A stretch of 64,000 bases of DNA from Micromonospora wenchangensis (GTDB lineage Bacteria > Actinomycetota > Actinomycetes > Mycobacteriales > Micromonosporaceae): positions 1-64,000 of the forward strand of contig NZ_MZMV01000017.1 of the NCBI RefSeq assembly GCF_002210435.1, written 5' to 3'. Position numbers and translations under genes: made by a program. The stretch's first letter is position 1; each line of letters begins with the position of its first letter. The notes beneath the pieces were generated by a model that did not search any database, had not been told where the DNA came from, and saw only the letters and a program-made list of their open reading frames with translations. Below, one piece after another: positions 1 to 8,782 of this stretch.

Positions 1-1433
1 GCCGGGTGCCGGCCGTTGACCACCGGCACCGGACCGTCGGGACGCGTCGCCGGGGCGGACAGCCCCCGGACGATCCGGCGCAGCAGGGGAAGCCGGGCGG
101 CCACCGACCGCTCGGCCCCGTGCCCGCTGGGCCGGTAGTAGTCGGTCCCGACGAGGTCGTCGGGAGCGTACTGCTGGGTGACCACCCCGCGCTGGTCGTC
201 GTGCGGGTAGCGGTAACCCGTGCCGTGCCCGAGCCCCCGGGCGCCGGCGTAGTGCGCGTCGCGCAGCCCGCGGGGCACCGCGCCGCCCCGGCCCGCCCGC
301 ACGTCGGCCATCGCCGCCCCGAGGGCGGTGGTCGCCGAGTTGGACTTCGGCGCGGTCGCCAGGTGGATCACCGCCTGGGCCAGGTTGAGTTGGGCCTCGG
401 GCAGGCCGACGTACTCCACCGCGTGTGCGGCGGCGGTCGCCACGCTCAGCGCCGACGGGTCGGCCATGCCGACGTCCTCGCTGGCGAAGATGACCATGCG
501 CCGGGCGACGAACCGGGCGTCCTCCCCGGCGACCAGCATCCGGGCCAGCCAGTGCAGCGCGGCATCGACGTCCGAGCCGCGCATGCTCTTGATGAACGCG
601 CTGGTCACGTCGTAGTGGGCGTCGCCGTCGCGGTCGTAGCGCACGGCCGCCACGTCCACCGCCTGTTCGGTGGTCGCCAGGTCGATCCGGTCGACGCCGA
701 GCGCGGTGGCCGAGGCCGCCGCCGCCTCCAGCGCGGTCAGCGCCTTGCGGACGTCGCCGCCGGCCAGGCGTACCAGGTGGTCCTCGGCGTCGGTGGCCAG
801 GGTGAGCGTGCCGGCGAGGCCGCGCGGGTCGGTCACCGCGCGGCGCAGCAGCGCGCGCACGGCGTCGTCGTCGAGCGGTTGGAGGGTGAGCAGCACGCAC
901 CGGGACAGCAGCGGCGAGATGACGGAGAAGTACGGGTTCTCGGTGGTCGCCGCGAGCAGGGTGACCGTGCGGTCCTCGACGGCGGCGAGCAGCGAATCCT
1001 GCTGGGTCTTGCTGAACCGGTGCACCTCGTCGATGAAGAGCACGGTCTGCGCGCCGCCGGAGCGGCGCTGGCGGCGGGCGGTCTCGATGACGGCCCGGAC
1101 GTCCTTGACCCCGGCGGTCAGCGCCGACATGGCCACGAAACGGCGGTCGGTGGCCCGGGCCACCAGGTGGGCGATGGTGGTCTTGCCGCTGCCCGGCGGC
1201 CCCCAGAGGATGACCGACAGCGCCGCGCCACCGCCGACGAGCTGCCGCAGCGGAGCCCCGGGGGCGAGGAGGTGCTCCTGGCCGACCAACTCGTCGATGC
1301 TCGCGGGTCGCATCCGCACCGGCAGCGGGGCGTCCTGCCCGACGGAGGCGAAGTCGTCGACGCCGACGGAGCCCGCGGGGGCGCTGGGCGCCGCGGCGGG
1401 TGCACCGAGGGAGAAGAGGGCGTCGGAATCCAT
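1..1433 (-). CDS. rarA: Replication-associated recombination protein A (AAA+ ATPase), 3' end cut by window
   Basis: MgsA/RarA/WRNIP1-family AAA+ ATPase, which acts at stalled replication forks in the cytoplasm. About 477 codons are visible and the reading frame runs off the left edge without a stop, so only the last few residues should be missing (family about 430-480 aa). Seen: Walker A GPPGSGKT at residues 78-85, Walker B with DEVH near 135-138, an ENPYFSV sensor-type segment near 165, and the C-terminal tetramerisation region with [16 protein letters not shown]. The start is the ATG read from 1433; no clear Shine-Dalgarno precedes it, so the start is less certain than the identity. It is transcribed away from the small membrane gene that lies upstream on the same strand. 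Confidence 0.95.
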   Translation of the reverse strand, partial: MDSDALFSLGAPAAAPSAPAGSVGVDDFASVGQDAPLPVRMRPASIDELVGQEHLLAPGAPLRQLVGGGAALSVILWGPPGSGKTTIAHLVARATDRRFVAMSALTAGVKDVRAVIETARRQRRSGGAQTVLFIDEVHRFSKTQQDSLLAAVEDRTVTLLAATTENPYFSVISPLLSRCVLLTLQPLDDDAVRALLRRAVTDPRGLAGTLTLATDAEDHLVRLAGGDVRKALTALEAAAASATALGVDRIDLATTEQAVDVAAVRYDRDGDAHYDVTSAFIKSMRGSDVDAALHWLARMLVAGEDARFVARRMVIFASEDVGMADPSALSVATAAAHAVEYVGLPEAQLNLAQAVIHLATAPKSNSATTALGAAMADVRAGRGGAVPRGLRDAHYAGARGLGHGTGYRYPHDDQRGVVTQQYAPDDLVGTDYYRPSGHGAERSVAARLPLLRRIVRGLSAPATRPDGPVPVVNGRHP

Positions 1434-1508
1434 CAGGAAGACAGTACCGGGCGCGGCCCACGACGCCGGAATCGCGCCGTGGGCCGCGCCCGCTGTGATC
1501 CGTTGCGG

Positions 1509-1721
1509 TCAGCCGCGGCCCGGCCGACGGCCCCGGTACCACCGGCCGCCGCCACCGCCGCGCGGGCCGCTGCCGACGCCGGCCAGGTAGAGCGAGAGCA
1601 GCAGCAGGCCGATCAGGACCAGCGTGTTCCAGTTGAACAGGTCGGGGGCACCGAAGTTGGTGTTGAGCAGGTCCAGCAGGAGCGCGAAGCCGAAGACGAC
1701 GGCCGCGAGGATGGCGAGCAT
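1509..1721 (-). CDS. Small membrane protein, 70 aa, unknown function
   Basis: I do not recognise a family. The protein starts MLAILAAVVFGFALLLDLL and has two hydrophobic stretches (about residues 2-19 and 30-46) followed by a Gly/Arg-rich tail, so it is probably a two-helix inner-membrane peptide with a basic cytoplasmic end. The start is chosen because a strong GGAGGA ribosome site lies 7 nt upstream; a longer reading of 87 aa adds residues without such a site. It lies 75 nt upstream of rarA on the same strand and may share its transcript. Confidence 0.6.
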   Translation of the reverse strand: MLAILAAVVFGFALLLDLLNTNFGAPDLFNWNTLVLIGLLLLSLYLAGVGSGPRGGGGGRWYRGRRPGRG

Positions 1722-1787
1722 GTGTATGTCCTCCGGTAGGGGGTCCCAGTAGGTCGGCCCGGATGTACCCAAACGGTCGACCCGTCA

Positions 1788-1804
1788 ATCTCCATCGTGG
1801 AGAT
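1788..1804. promoter_or_regulatory. Short perfect inverted repeat in a divergent promoter region
   Basis: ATCTCCA and TGGAGAT separated by 3 nt, between the divergent small membrane gene and the acetyltransferase gene. It could be an operator or a small hairpin; nothing else supports a function. Confidence 0.3.
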
Positions 1805-1838
1805 CGGTGTCGCCGGAGCCACCCGCCCGACCAGGTTC

Positions 1839-1851
1839 TAGGCTGCTTGCA
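1839..1851 (+). promoter_or_regulatory. Leaderless -10 box TAGGCT before the GNAT gene
   Basis: TAGGCT fits the actinobacterial TAnnnT -10 consensus and ends 6 nt before the ATG at 1851. That puts the expected transcription start on the start codon. No Shine-Dalgarno is present, which agrees with a leaderless transcript. Confidence 0.55.
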
Positions 1852-2747
1852 TGATCGACACCGACCGGGAACTCGCCGGCCGGGCGGCCGTCCTCGCGGC
1901 CACCGACCACCACCCGTTCGTCCGGCACGCGGTGCGGCTCGACGACACGCCGCGCGCCTGGGCCCGCGACGGCGCGGTGGCCTGGCTGCTCCCGGCGGCG
2001 GAGAACAACCGGGCCGGTGGCGTGCTCGGCCCGGTCGACGCGGCGGTGGAGCTGGTCGCGGCGCTGGTCGCCGACGGGGCCGTCCGCCCGGGGCAGTACC
2101 TGCAACTGCCCCGGGCCGACCGGGAGCTGCTGGTCGACCGGTTCGCGGCGACCCGGGTCGACGACTGGGAGTTCCGCTGGAGCACCACCGCGCCACCGCG
2201 GCAACCCGGACAGGAGCGGGTGGTCCGCCTCGGTCCGGCGGACCACCCGGCGCTGGCGGCGCTGATCGACGACGCCTTCCCCACCTCCTCGTCGCGCCCG
2301 CAGGACCCGACGGTCACCGGCTGGTACGGCATCTGGGACGCCGACCGCCTGGTCGCCTGCGGTGCGGACCGCAGCCGCGGCGACATCGGCTTCCTCGCCG
2401 GGCTCACCGTGGCCCGCGACCGGCGGGGGCGGGGGCTGGGCGCGGCGCTGGCCGCCGGGATGACCCGGGCCCTGTTCGCCCGGTACGACCACGTCGCGCT
2501 CGGCGTCTACGCCGACAACCTGGCCGCGCTGCGCCTCTACCGTCGGCTCGGCTTCACCGGCACGTTACGGTGTGGCTCGGCTGAGGACGCCGCGCCGGCC
2601 GGCTGGACATCCCCGGCCGAGGCCCCGGCCGGGCCGGTCGGGGATCCGGTGTCGACTCCGGCCGGACCGGTCCCGGGTGCGGCCGGACCGGCTCCGGGGG
2701 GCGTGGTCGAGGTGGCCCGGCGACCGGCCCACCAGGCGGGCAGGTAG
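1851..2747 (+). CDS. GNAT-family N-acetyltransferase with low-complexity tail
   Basis: Predicted acyl-CoA N-acetyltransferase, substrate unknown. The C-terminal half (about residues 122-243) is a GNAT domain: the acetyl-CoA loop RRGRGLGAAL is at 191-200, followed by the typical ADNLAALRLYRRLGF segment at 221-236. The N-terminal 120 residues may be a second, degenerate GNAT-like half. After residue 243 a tail of about 55 Pro/Ala/Gly residues has no recognisable domain. The last 211 nt lie on the opposite strand of the 3' end of the MFS gene, so both tails read through the same DNA. The start is supported by the leaderless -10 box. The next gene on this strand is far away, so it is monocistronic. 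Confidence 0.85.
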   Translation: MIDTDRELAGRAAVLAATDHHPFVRHAVRLDDTPRAWARDGAVAWLLPAAENNRAGGVLGPVDAAVELVAALVADGAVRPGQYLQLPRADRELLVDRFAATRVDDWEFRWSTTAPPRQPGQERVVRLGPADHPALAALIDDAFPTSSSRPQDPTVTGWYGIWDADRLVACGADRSRGDIGFLAGLTVARDRRGRGLGAALAAGMTRALFARYDHVALGVYADNLAALRLYRRLGFTGTLRCGSAEDAAPAGWTSPAEAPAGPVGDPVSTPAGPVPGAAGPAPGGVVEVARRPAHQAGR

Positions 2748-3949
2748 AGCGGGGCGGCCACCGCCAGCGCGACCGCGCCGACCACCATCGCCGTGCCGAC
2801 CCCGGAGCGGTCGGCCAGGGCGGTGAGCAGCACCGCGCCGAGGGCGAACCCCGGTTGCCCCATCATCGAGTTCAGCGAGATGACACTGGTCCGGTAGGGC
2901 CCGTCGACCTGCCGGTGCAGCAGCCCCAGGTGCAGCGGGTTGGACGCGCCGTGCACGGCGTAGCAGGCCAGGTAGGCGACCAGCACCCCGGCCGGCCCGG
3001 CGAGCAGCCCCATGCCGAGCACGGTGAGGCCCTGCAGGATCCGCAGCAGCCCGGCGGCGGGGGCGGCGCCGAGCCAGCGCAGCAGCAGCGGGGTGGCCGC
3101 CGCGCCGGCCGCCGAGACCAGCCAGGCCGCCGAGTTCGCCGGGCCGAGCAGCGCCGCCGCCCGCTCGGGGTCGCCGACCACGTCGGCGAGCCGGACCGGC
3201 AGCAGCGACTCGAAGGTGACCATGCCGAAGCCCCAGAACAGCTCCACCGACACCAGGGCCAGCAGCACCCGGGAGCGGCGCAGCAGGCCGACGGCCTGCC
3301 CGACCATCCGGGGCGCCGCCACGACCGAGGCGCGCAGCGCGCCGGCGCTCCGGGCGGGGCCGGTCTCGACCAGCAGGATCAGCAGGACGACCAGGGCGAC
3401 GGCCTGGAGGGCGGCGGCGACCAGCACCGGTACGGTCAGGGCGCTCACCGGCCCGACCGGTCCGAGCGCGATGAGGCCGCCGCTGAGCAGCGCGCCACCG
3501 GCGATGGTCACGCCCGCGACAGTGCCGGCGAAGCCGAGGCCGGGCTCGTAGTCGGCGTCGCGGTCGGCCGCCAGGGTGGACTCGACGTACCAGGAGTCGA
3601 GCGGGCCGCTGTCGAGCGCCCGGTAGACCCCCTGTAGGGCCCAGACCAGGAAGAACAGCGCGAACGAGTCGGCCACCGCGAACAGCCCGAGCGACAGCAG
3701 GCTCACCGCCCAGGCGGTGACCAGGACCACCCGGCTGCCGAGCGCGTCGGCCAGGCCGCCGGTGGGCAGTTCCAGCGCCAGCACCACCAGGCCCTGGGCG
3801 GTGGAGAGCAGGCCGATCTGGGACAGCGTCAGGCCGCGTTCCTGCATCAGCAGGATCATCACCGGGATGGTCAGGCCGGTGGGCAGCCACCGCAGGCCGT
3901 AGAGGGTGAGATACCGGAACCGGACCTGGCGTACGGTGAGCGCGCTCAT
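2537..3949 (-). CDS. MFS transporter
   Basis: Major facilitator permease of 470 aa with about 12 hydrophobic segments in the inner membrane, probably a drug or metabolite exporter. The sequence GLADALGSRVVL near residues 66-77 matches the loop 2-3 motif A of the superfamily. The start at 3949 overlaps the stop of the upstream regulator as ATGA, giving translational coupling; a longer reading begins inside the regulator and is rejected. The final 65-70 residues are Pro/Gly/Ala-rich and overlap the convergent acetyltransferase gene. Co-transcription with the ArsR-type gene suggests that regulator controls the exporter. Confidence 0.9.
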   Translation of the reverse strand: MSALTVRQVRFRYLTLYGLRWLPTGLTIPVMILLMQERGLTLSQIGLLSTAQGLVVLALELPTGGLADALGSRVVLVTAWAVSLLSLGLFAVADSFALFFLVWALQGVYRALDSGPLDSWYVESTLAADRDADYEPGLGFAGTVAGVTIAGGALLSGGLIALGPVGPVSALTVPVLVAAALQAVALVVLLILLVETGPARSAGALRASVVAAPRMVGQAVGLLRRSRVLLALVSVELFWGFGMVTFESLLPVRLADVVGDPERAAALLGPANSAAWLVSAAGAAATPLLLRWLGAAPAAGLLRILQGLTVLGMGLLAGPAGVLVAYLACYAVHGASNPLHLGLLHRQVDGPYRTSVISLNSMMGQPGFALGAVLLTALADRSGVGTAMVVGAVALAVAAPLYLPAWWAGRRATSTTPPGAGPAAPGTGPAGVDTGSPTGPAGASAGDVQPAGAASSAEPHRNVPVKPSRR

Positions 3950-4551
3950 CGGGGCCCCTCCAGCAGCGGGTAGGCGGCCAGGAACACCTGCACCGGGCGG
4001 GCCTGCGGGTCGGCGGGCGTCTGTTCCGCCTCGCGGCGGTACCGCTCCAGCACCTGCCACACCTCTGCCGTGAGCGCCTCCAGCCGGTCCGGTGCGACGG
4101 TCAGGAAGATGTCGCTCATGCCGATCGCGTCCCGCCACGCGGGGGTCGCCTGGTGTTGGGTGGCGAACCAGCGTTCGGCGTGCTCGACGAGCAGGCGTAC
4201 CTGGTCACCCTGGATCCACTCGATCGCGGCCCGCGCGTCGGGGTCGTCGTCGAAGTCGGTCGGTTCCCAGTTGGTGATCTCGTGGGCCGCCTGCCACCAG
4301 CGCTGTCGGCCGGTGCCCCGGTCGGGGTCCTCGGTGACCAGCCCGACCTCGGCGAGCTGGCGCAGGTGGTAGCTGGTGGCGCCGGTGTTGGTGCCGAGCA
4401 GTTCCGCCAGGGTGGTGGCGGTGGCGGGCCCCTGCACCCGCAGCGCGCCGAGCAGCCGCATCCGCAGGGGGTGCGCCAGCACCCGTACCTGCCGCTTGTC
4501 GATCCGCACCTCGCGCGGCGCGGGTCGGGGGGTGGGTCCGTCGTTCGCCAT
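3946..4551 (-). CDS. ArsR-type winged-helix transcriptional regulator
   Basis: Cytoplasmic DNA-binding repressor of 201 aa. Residues about 17-85 form the ArsR-like winged helix (VRVLAHPLRMRLLGALR, then TTLAELLGTNTGATSYHLRQ as recognition region). The C-terminal 110 residues are an effector or dimer domain without metal-site cysteines, so the inducer is probably not a metal. ATG at 4551 is chosen because a TACTGT -10 box ends 6 nt upstream (leaderless). A TTG at 4587 would lie inside the promoter. The next gene, the MFS exporter, overlaps by four bases. The palindrome over the -35 region implies autoregulation. Confidence 0.88.
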   Translation of the reverse strand: MANDGPTPRPAPREVRIDKRQVRVLAHPLRMRLLGALRVQGPATATTLAELLGTNTGATSYHLRQLAEVGLVTEDPDRGTGRQRWWQAAHEITNWEPTDFDDDPDARAAIEWIQGDQVRLLVEHAERWFATQHQATPAWRDAIGMSDIFLTVAPDRLEALTAEVWQVLERYRREAEQTPADPQARPVQVFLAAYPLLEGPR

Positions 4552-4557
4552 GACCGC

Positions 4558-4587
4558 ACAGTACCTGTGCACAGTTTCTATGCACAA
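4558..4587 (-). promoter_or_regulatory. Promoter of the ArsR-MFS operon
   Basis: On the minus strand: -35 TTGTGC (4587-4582), an 18-nt spacer, and -10 TACTGT (4563-4558), then 6 nt to the ATG. The -35 and spacer sit inside the palindromic operator, so a bound repressor would occlude RNA polymerase. Confidence 0.65.
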
Positions 4588-4609
4588 CTCTTGTGCATAG
4601 AAACTGTGC
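4569..4609. promoter_or_regulatory. Perfect 19-bp palindromic operator
   Basis: Arms GCACAGTTTCTATGCACAA (4569-4587) and its exact reverse complement (4591-4609), separated by CTC. The length and symmetry suit a dimeric winged-helix repressor binding one or two sites. It lies directly upstream of the ArsR-type gene. Confidence 0.75.
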
Positions 4610-4688
4610 GGCAGAAGGTTTGCGGCAGGGCATGGGGGAAGCCTGGCGTCGGGCCGGGCGGGTCGGAGGGCTGGGCAGGACGGGCGGG

Positions 4689-5501
4689 TCAGCCGGCGAG
4701 GAGCTCGGCGACGCCGCGCAGTCGGGTCCGGAGCAGACCGGCCGCGCGGGAGGAGTCCAGGCGTACCTGCGTCGGGCGGACCAACCCCGACGACCGACCG
4801 GTGGCGGTCGTCATCCCACCCGGGTCGAGCCCGTCCCGCCGGGCCACCAGCAACCCCAGTTCCGCCCGGCTGACCGCGTCGGGGCCGGCGACGTTGAGCA
4901 GCCCGGCGTACGACGACGTGGCCAGCTCCAGCACGGCGCGGGCCAGGTCGGTCACGTCGATCGGGCAGCGCAGCTCGTCGGTGAACAGGACGGCCCGCCC
5001 GGTGAGCGCCTCCCGGCAGAGCCGGATCTGCTTGCTGCCCTCCCCCACGATCAGCGAGGTACGCACCAGCACGGCGGACGGGTCGACCGCCCGGACCGCA
5101 GTCTCCGCCGCCGCCTTCGCCGCACCGTAGACGTGGACGGGGCTGGGCGGCTCCTCGTCACCGTAGGGTTCGGGACGTCCACCGTGCAGCGCGTCGCTGG
5201 ACAGGTGCACCAGCCGCACCCCCACCTCGGCCGCCGCGTACGCGACGTGCGCCGCCCCGTCGGCGGTGACCGTCCAGTCGTCGGCACGGTACGCGGTCCC
5301 GACGACGACGTCCGGGCCCACCTCGGCGACGAGTCGGCGCACCGCGTCCCGGTCGGTCACGTCCAGCCGGCGTGCCCCGACACCCGGCACGGCGATCTCA
5401 CCGCGGTGACTGGTCCCCACCACCGACCACCCGGCAGCGACCCCCCGCCGGCACACCTCACCCCCGAGAAACCCGCTCCCGCCCACCACGAGCATCCGCA
5501 T
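4689..5501 (-). CDS. NAD(P)-dependent sugar-nucleotide reductase/epimerase, RmlD-like SDR
   Basis: Extended short-chain dehydrogenase of 270 aa, closest in pattern to dTDP-4-dehydrorhamnose reductase (RmlD). It has the nucleotide-binding GGSGFLG at residues 7-13, LSSDALHGG near 100-108 and the catalytic YGAAK (Tyr125, Lys129). RmlD enzymes reduce dTDP-4-keto-6-deoxy sugars; here no rml neighbours are present, so the substrate is open and a general NAD-dependent epimerase is equally possible. The start is ATG at 5501 with GGGAGAG upstream. The upstream DNA is the hairpin element that separates it from aspS, so it probably has its own promoter. Confidence 0.82.
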   Translation of the reverse strand: MRMLVVGGSGFLGGEVCRRGVAAGWSVVGTSHRGEIAVPGVGARRLDVTDRDAVRRLVAEVGPDVVVGTAYRADDWTVTADGAAHVAYAAAEVGVRLVHLSSDALHGGRPEPYGDEEPPSPVHVYGAAKAAAETAVRAVDPSAVLVRTSLIVGEGSKQIRLCREALTGRAVLFTDELRCPIDVTDLARAVLELATSSYAGLLNVAGPDAVSRAELGLLVARRDGLDPGGMTTATGRSSGLVRPTQVRLDSSRAAGLLRTRLRGVAELLAG

Positions 5502-5520
5502 CCCACCACTCTCCCGTAAC

Positions 5521-5574
5521 GATCAAGAGGTTTGCGTCACCTCGGCGAGCGATGATGACGCAAACCTCTTGATC
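5521..5574. repeat. Intergenic hairpin element, GATCA-bounded (type A)
   Basis: Perfect 19-bp inverted repeat, GATCAAGAGGTTTGCGTCA (5521-5539) and its complement (5556-5574), around a 16-nt loop. It lies between the aspS 3' end and the reductase gene, so it could end aspS transcripts. It resembles the element at 48942-49017 (shared GATCA edge, then GAG/GTT-like text), which suggests a dispersed repeat family. Confidence 0.7.
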
Positions 5575-5632
5575 AACGATGCTAGGTGGGCCGGGTCGGG
5601 CTCCGGGTGGGGCCGGGCTCCGGGTAGGTGGG

Positions 5633-7438
5633 TCAGACCGGGTCGGCGACCGGGGCGGCCGGGCCGGCGGTGCCGGTGGACGCGGCGGCGGCGGGCTTGG
5701 GCTTGGCGTCGATGCCGGCCTCGGTGCGCTGCTGGGCGGTGATCGGGGTCGGGGCGCCGGTCAGCGGGTCGAAGCCGCCCCGGGTCTTCGGGAAGGCGAT
5801 CACCTCGCGGATCGAGTCGGCCCCGGCCAGCAGCATGCAGACCCGGTCCCAGCCGAACGCGATGCCGCCGTGCGGCGGGGCGCCGTACTTGAACGCCTCC
5901 AGCAGGAAGCCGAACTTGTCCTGCGCCTCGGCGGGGGTGATGCCGAGCAGGTCGAAGACCCGCTGCTGCACGTCGCCCCGGTGGATACGGATCGAGCCGC
6001 CACCGATCTCGTTGCCGTTGCAGACGATGTCGTACGCGTACGCCAGCGCCCGGTCCGGGGCCTCCTCGAACCGGTCGACCCAGTCGGCGTTCGGCGAGGT
6101 GAACGGGTGGTGCACGGCGGTCCAGCCACCCTCGTCCGTGCGCTCGAACATCGGCGCGTCGACCACCCAGCAGAACGCCCAGGCGCTCTCGTCGACCAGC
6201 TTGGCCCGCTTGGCGATCTCGATCCGGGCCGCGCCGAGCAGCTCCTGCGCCTCCCGGGTGTCCGTGCTGGCGGCGAAGAACACCGCGTCGCCCGGCTTGG
6301 CCCCGACCGCGTCGGCGAGCCCGCCCAGGTGCTCGGCGGAGAGGTTCTTGGCCACCGGCCCGCGCGCCTCGCCGGTCTCGGCGTCGAGGACCACGTACGC
6401 CAGGCCCCGCGCGCCGCGCGCCCTGGCCCAGTCCTGCCAGCCGTCCAGTTCCTTGCGGGTCTGCGCCGCGCCGCCCGGCATGACCACCGCGCCGACGTAC
6501 CCGCCCGCGTCGATCGCACCGGCGAACACCCGGAACTCGGTGCCGCGCAGGTAGTCGGTCAGCTCGGTCAGCTCGACGCCGTAGCGCAGGTCGGGCTTGT
6601 CGGAGCCGTACCGGGACATCGCGTCGTGCCAGGTGATCCGCGGGATGGGCCGGGAGATCTCGTGGCCGGCCAGGTCCTTCCAGAGCGCCGCGACGATCGC
6701 CTCGCCGAGGTCGATCACGTCGTCCTCGGTGACGAAGGACATCTCGATGTCGAGCTGGGTGAACTCCGGCTGCCGGTCGGCCCGGAAGTCCTCGTCGCGG
6801 TAGCAGCGGGCGATCTGGTAGTACCGCTCCATGCCGCCGACCATCAGCAGTTGCTTGAACAGCTGCGGCGACTGCGGCAGCGCGTACCAGCTACCGGGCT
6901 GGAGCCGGACCGGGACCAGGAAGTCGCGGGCGCCCTCGGGGGTGGACCGGGTCAGCGTCGGGGTCTCGATCTCCAGGAAGTCCCGCTCGTGCAGCACGGT
7001 GCGGGCGAGCTGGTTGGCCCGCGAGCGCAGCCGCATCGCCTTCGCCGGGCCGCTGCGGCGCAGGTCCAGGTAGCGGTAGCGCAGCCGGATGTCGTCGCCG
7101 GCCTCGACCTGGTCGTCCACCGGCAGCGGCAGCGGCGCGGCCTCGGAGAGCACCTCCAGCGCGCTGGCGGTCACCTCGATCTCGCCGGTGGGCAGCTCCG
7201 GGTTCTCGTTACCCTCGGGGCGGCGGGTCACCTCGCCGGTGACCTTGACGCAGAACTCGTTGCGCAGCGCGTGCGCGTCCTCCTCGCGGAACACCACCTG
7301 GACCACGCCGGAGCCGTCGCGCAGGTCGACGAAGATGACACCGCCGTGGTCGCGCCGGCGGGCGACCCACCCGGCGAGCGTCACCGTGGTGCCGGCGTCC
7401 GTCGCGCGCAGGCTGCCGGCGTCATGGGTACGGATCAC
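5633..7438 (-). CDS. aspS: Aspartyl-tRNA synthetase
   Basis: Class II aminoacyl-tRNA synthetase of 601 aa that charges tRNA-Asp (in many actinobacteria also tRNA-Asn, for later amidation). Seen: N-terminal OB-fold anticodon domain ([21 protein letters not shown]), class II motif 2 ([18 protein letters not shown]), the bacterial GAD insertion in the middle, and motif 3 near the end ([15 protein letters not shown]). The C-terminus has an Ala/Pro tail. The start is GTG at 7438 with GAGGAGA about 9 nt upstream; the 14-residue longer reading lacks a ribosome site. It is a housekeeping gene and the hairpin at 5521-5574 may end its transcript. Confidence 0.97.
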   Translation of the reverse strand: MIRTHDAGSLRATDAGTTVTLAGWVARRRDHGGVIFVDLRDGSGVVQVVFREEDAHALRNEFCVKVTGEVTRRPEGNENPELPTGEIEVTASALEVLSEAAPLPLPVDDQVEAGDDIRLRYRYLDLRRSGPAKAMRLRSRANQLARTVLHERDFLEIETPTLTRSTPEGARDFLVPVRLQPGSWYALPQSPQLFKQLLMVGGMERYYQIARCYRDEDFRADRQPEFTQLDIEMSFVTEDDVIDLGEAIVAALWKDLAGHEISRPIPRITWHDAMSRYGSDKPDLRYGVELTELTDYLRGTEFRVFAGAIDAGGYVGAVVMPGGAAQTRKELDGWQDWARARGARGLAYVVLDAETGEARGPVAKNLSAEHLGGLADAVGAKPGDAVFFAASTDTREAQELLGAARIEIAKRAKLVDESAWAFCWVVDAPMFERTDEGGWTAVHHPFTSPNADWVDRFEEAPDRALAYAYDIVCNGNEIGGGSIRIHRGDVQQRVFDLLGITPAEAQDKFGFLLEAFKYGAPPHGGIAFGWDRVCMLLAGADSIREVIAFPKTRGGFDPLTGAPTPITAQQRTEAGIDAKPKPAAAASTGTAGPAAPVADPV

Positions 7439-7548
7439 GACTTGCGTCTCCTCATCTGCGGTACGGCTGTTCCCCCGCATTGTGTCAGCCGCCCGGCCCG
7501 CCCGGTTGCGGGGTGAGCAAGGCCCCGCCCACCTGCCGGGGACACGCG

Positions 7549-7578
7549 AGCGGGCCGCCGGTGTCCCGACGGCCCGCT
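7549..7578 (-). terminator. Hairpin terminator after the protease gene
   Basis: Stem AGCGGGCCG/CGGCCCGCT of 9 bp with a 12-nt loop, 30 nt downstream of the protease stop. It has no long T-run, as usual in high-GC actinobacteria. Confidence 0.55.
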
Positions 7579-7582
7579 CCCG

Positions 7583-7622
7583 GGTGGATCAGATGCTGCT
7601 GAGGTGGATCAGATGATGCTGA
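7583..7622. repeat. 20-nt tandem duplication at the protease 3' end
   Basis: GGTGGATCAGATGCTGCTGA is followed at once by a copy with one mismatch (GGTGGATCAGATGATGCTGA). The right copy contains the protease stop codon and last codons; the left copy lies just past the stop. This looks like replication slippage. Confidence 0.75.
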
Positions 7623-8661
7623 CGCCGTAGACGCTCAACGGCTCGGTGACCGGCTGGAAGTAGGTGGTGCCGCCGGAGGTGCAGTTGCCGCTGCCGCCGG
7701 AGGTGAGGCCGAGCGCGCTGGTGCCGGCGAAGAGCGAGCCGCCGCTGTCGCCCGGCTCGGCGCACACGGTGGTGCGGATCAGGCCGGAGACCGAACCCTC
7801 GGCGTAGTTCACCGTGGCGTTGGTGGCGGTCACCGAACCGCTCTTGACGCCGGTGGTGCTGCCGGAGCGCCGCACGCTCTGGCCGACGTAGGCGTTGGCG
7901 GCACCGGTGACGTCCTGGTAGCTGCCGTTGTAGAGGTAGACGTTGCCGGTCGCGTTGGCGGAGTTGCTGTGCCGCACGATGCCGTAGTCGTTGCCCGGGA
8001 AGCTGGTGCCGGTACGGGTGCCGAGCACGCTGGTCTGGCCGGAGTTCGAGTACCAGGTCGAGCCGATGTTGGTGCAGTGCCCGGCGGTCAGGAAGAAGGT
8101 CTGACCGGCGCTGTTGCGGACGTTGAAGCCGAGCGAGCAGCGGCCGCCGCCGGTGTAGATCGCCTGACCGCCGGAGATCCGGGTGCTGAGCACACCGGCC
8201 TCGGCCTCGACCCGGACGGCACCACCGGTGCGCGCGGCGGCGGCCTTGACCCGCGCCAGCTTGGCGCCGGTGACGGTGCTGTCGACCGAGACGACGACCT
8301 GGTTGGTGGCCGCGTCGGTCCACCAGGCGGTGCCGGGGATCTTGGCCGACCGCTCCAGCTCGGCGGTGGCGGACCGGAGCTGCGCGGCGCCCCGGGTGAC
8401 CAGCTTCGGGGTGGCACCGGCGGCGCGGACCTGCTTGGCGGCGGCGGTGTCGGTGACGGTGACGACCATCTTGCCGCTGGCGTCGGCGTAGGTGCCGGCG
8501 GCGCGGTCACCGAGACGCTCGGCCAGGCTGGCGGCGGCGTCGGGGGATGCGGGCGAGGCGGGGGCCGCCTGGGCGGGGGCACCCATGAGCGCGCCGGTGA
8601 CCAGGGTTCCGGCCATGGCGACGGCGGCGGCGTGGCGGAGTGAGGACCTCGTGGGTCGCAT
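7609..8661 (-). CDS. Secreted chymotrypsin-like serine protease (streptogrisin/alpha-lytic type, S1)
   Basis: Extracellular endopeptidase preproenzyme of 350 aa. The signal peptide spans about residues 1-32 ([10 protein letters not shown] start, AQA cleavage site). The pro-region runs to about 160 and the mature protease begins near [10 protein letters not shown]. The catalytic triad is visible: His195 in LTAGHC, Asp225 in GNDYGIV, Ser306 in GDSGGS. Four cysteines, in RCSLG, GHCTN, TVCAE and GNCTS, fit two disulfides. It lacks the trailing chitin-binding domain found in some relatives. The start is ATG at 8661 with GGAGGT 8 nt upstream. A sigma70-like promoter lies about 90 nt upstream and a terminator follows, so it is a monocistronic accessory gene inserted in a housekeeping block. 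Confidence 0.95.
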   Translation of the reverse strand: MRPTRSSLRHAAAVAMAGTLVTGALMGAPAQAAPASPASPDAAASLAERLGDRAAGTYADASGKMVVTVTDTAAAKQVRAAGATPKLVTRGAAQLRSATAELERSAKIPGTAWWTDAATNQVVVSVDSTVTGAKLARVKAAAARTGGAVRVEAEAGVLSTRISGGQAIYTGGGRCSLGFNVRNSAGQTFFLTAGHCTNIGSTWYSNSGQTSVLGTRTGTSFPGNDYGIVRHSNSANATGNVYLYNGSYQDVTGAANAYVGQSVRRSGSTTGVKSGSVTATNATVNYAEGSVSGLIRTTVCAEPGDSGGSLFAGTSALGLTSGGSGNCTSGGTTYFQPVTEPLSVYGVSII

Positions 8662-8753
8662 GCAACAACCTCCGGAAGGGGGTGACGGGCAGCGTCATGG
8701 AGACGCACCCGGGGACAACCCGGCCGACCTGGGGAAACCGGCCGAGTGACTGA

Positions 8754-8782
8754 AGTATTCACATATTTAAGATCGTAAGCAA
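8754..8782 (-). promoter_or_regulatory. Promoter of the protease gene in an AT-rich patch
   Basis: Read on the minus strand: TTGCTT (8782-8777), 17-nt spacer, AATACT (8759-8754). The patch around 8752-8785 is strikingly AT-rich for this genome. The predicted leader before the protease ATG is about 85 nt. Confidence 0.6.

Noticed and set aside
6..1739. 577-codon plus-strand frame at the left edge
   Set aside because: Antisense shadow of rarA, which has clear Walker motifs on the minus strand.
4552..4587. TTG start 12 codons upstream for the ArsR-type gene
   Set aside because: It lies within the -35 box and the operator palindrome; the ATG with a -10 box 6 nt upstream fits better.
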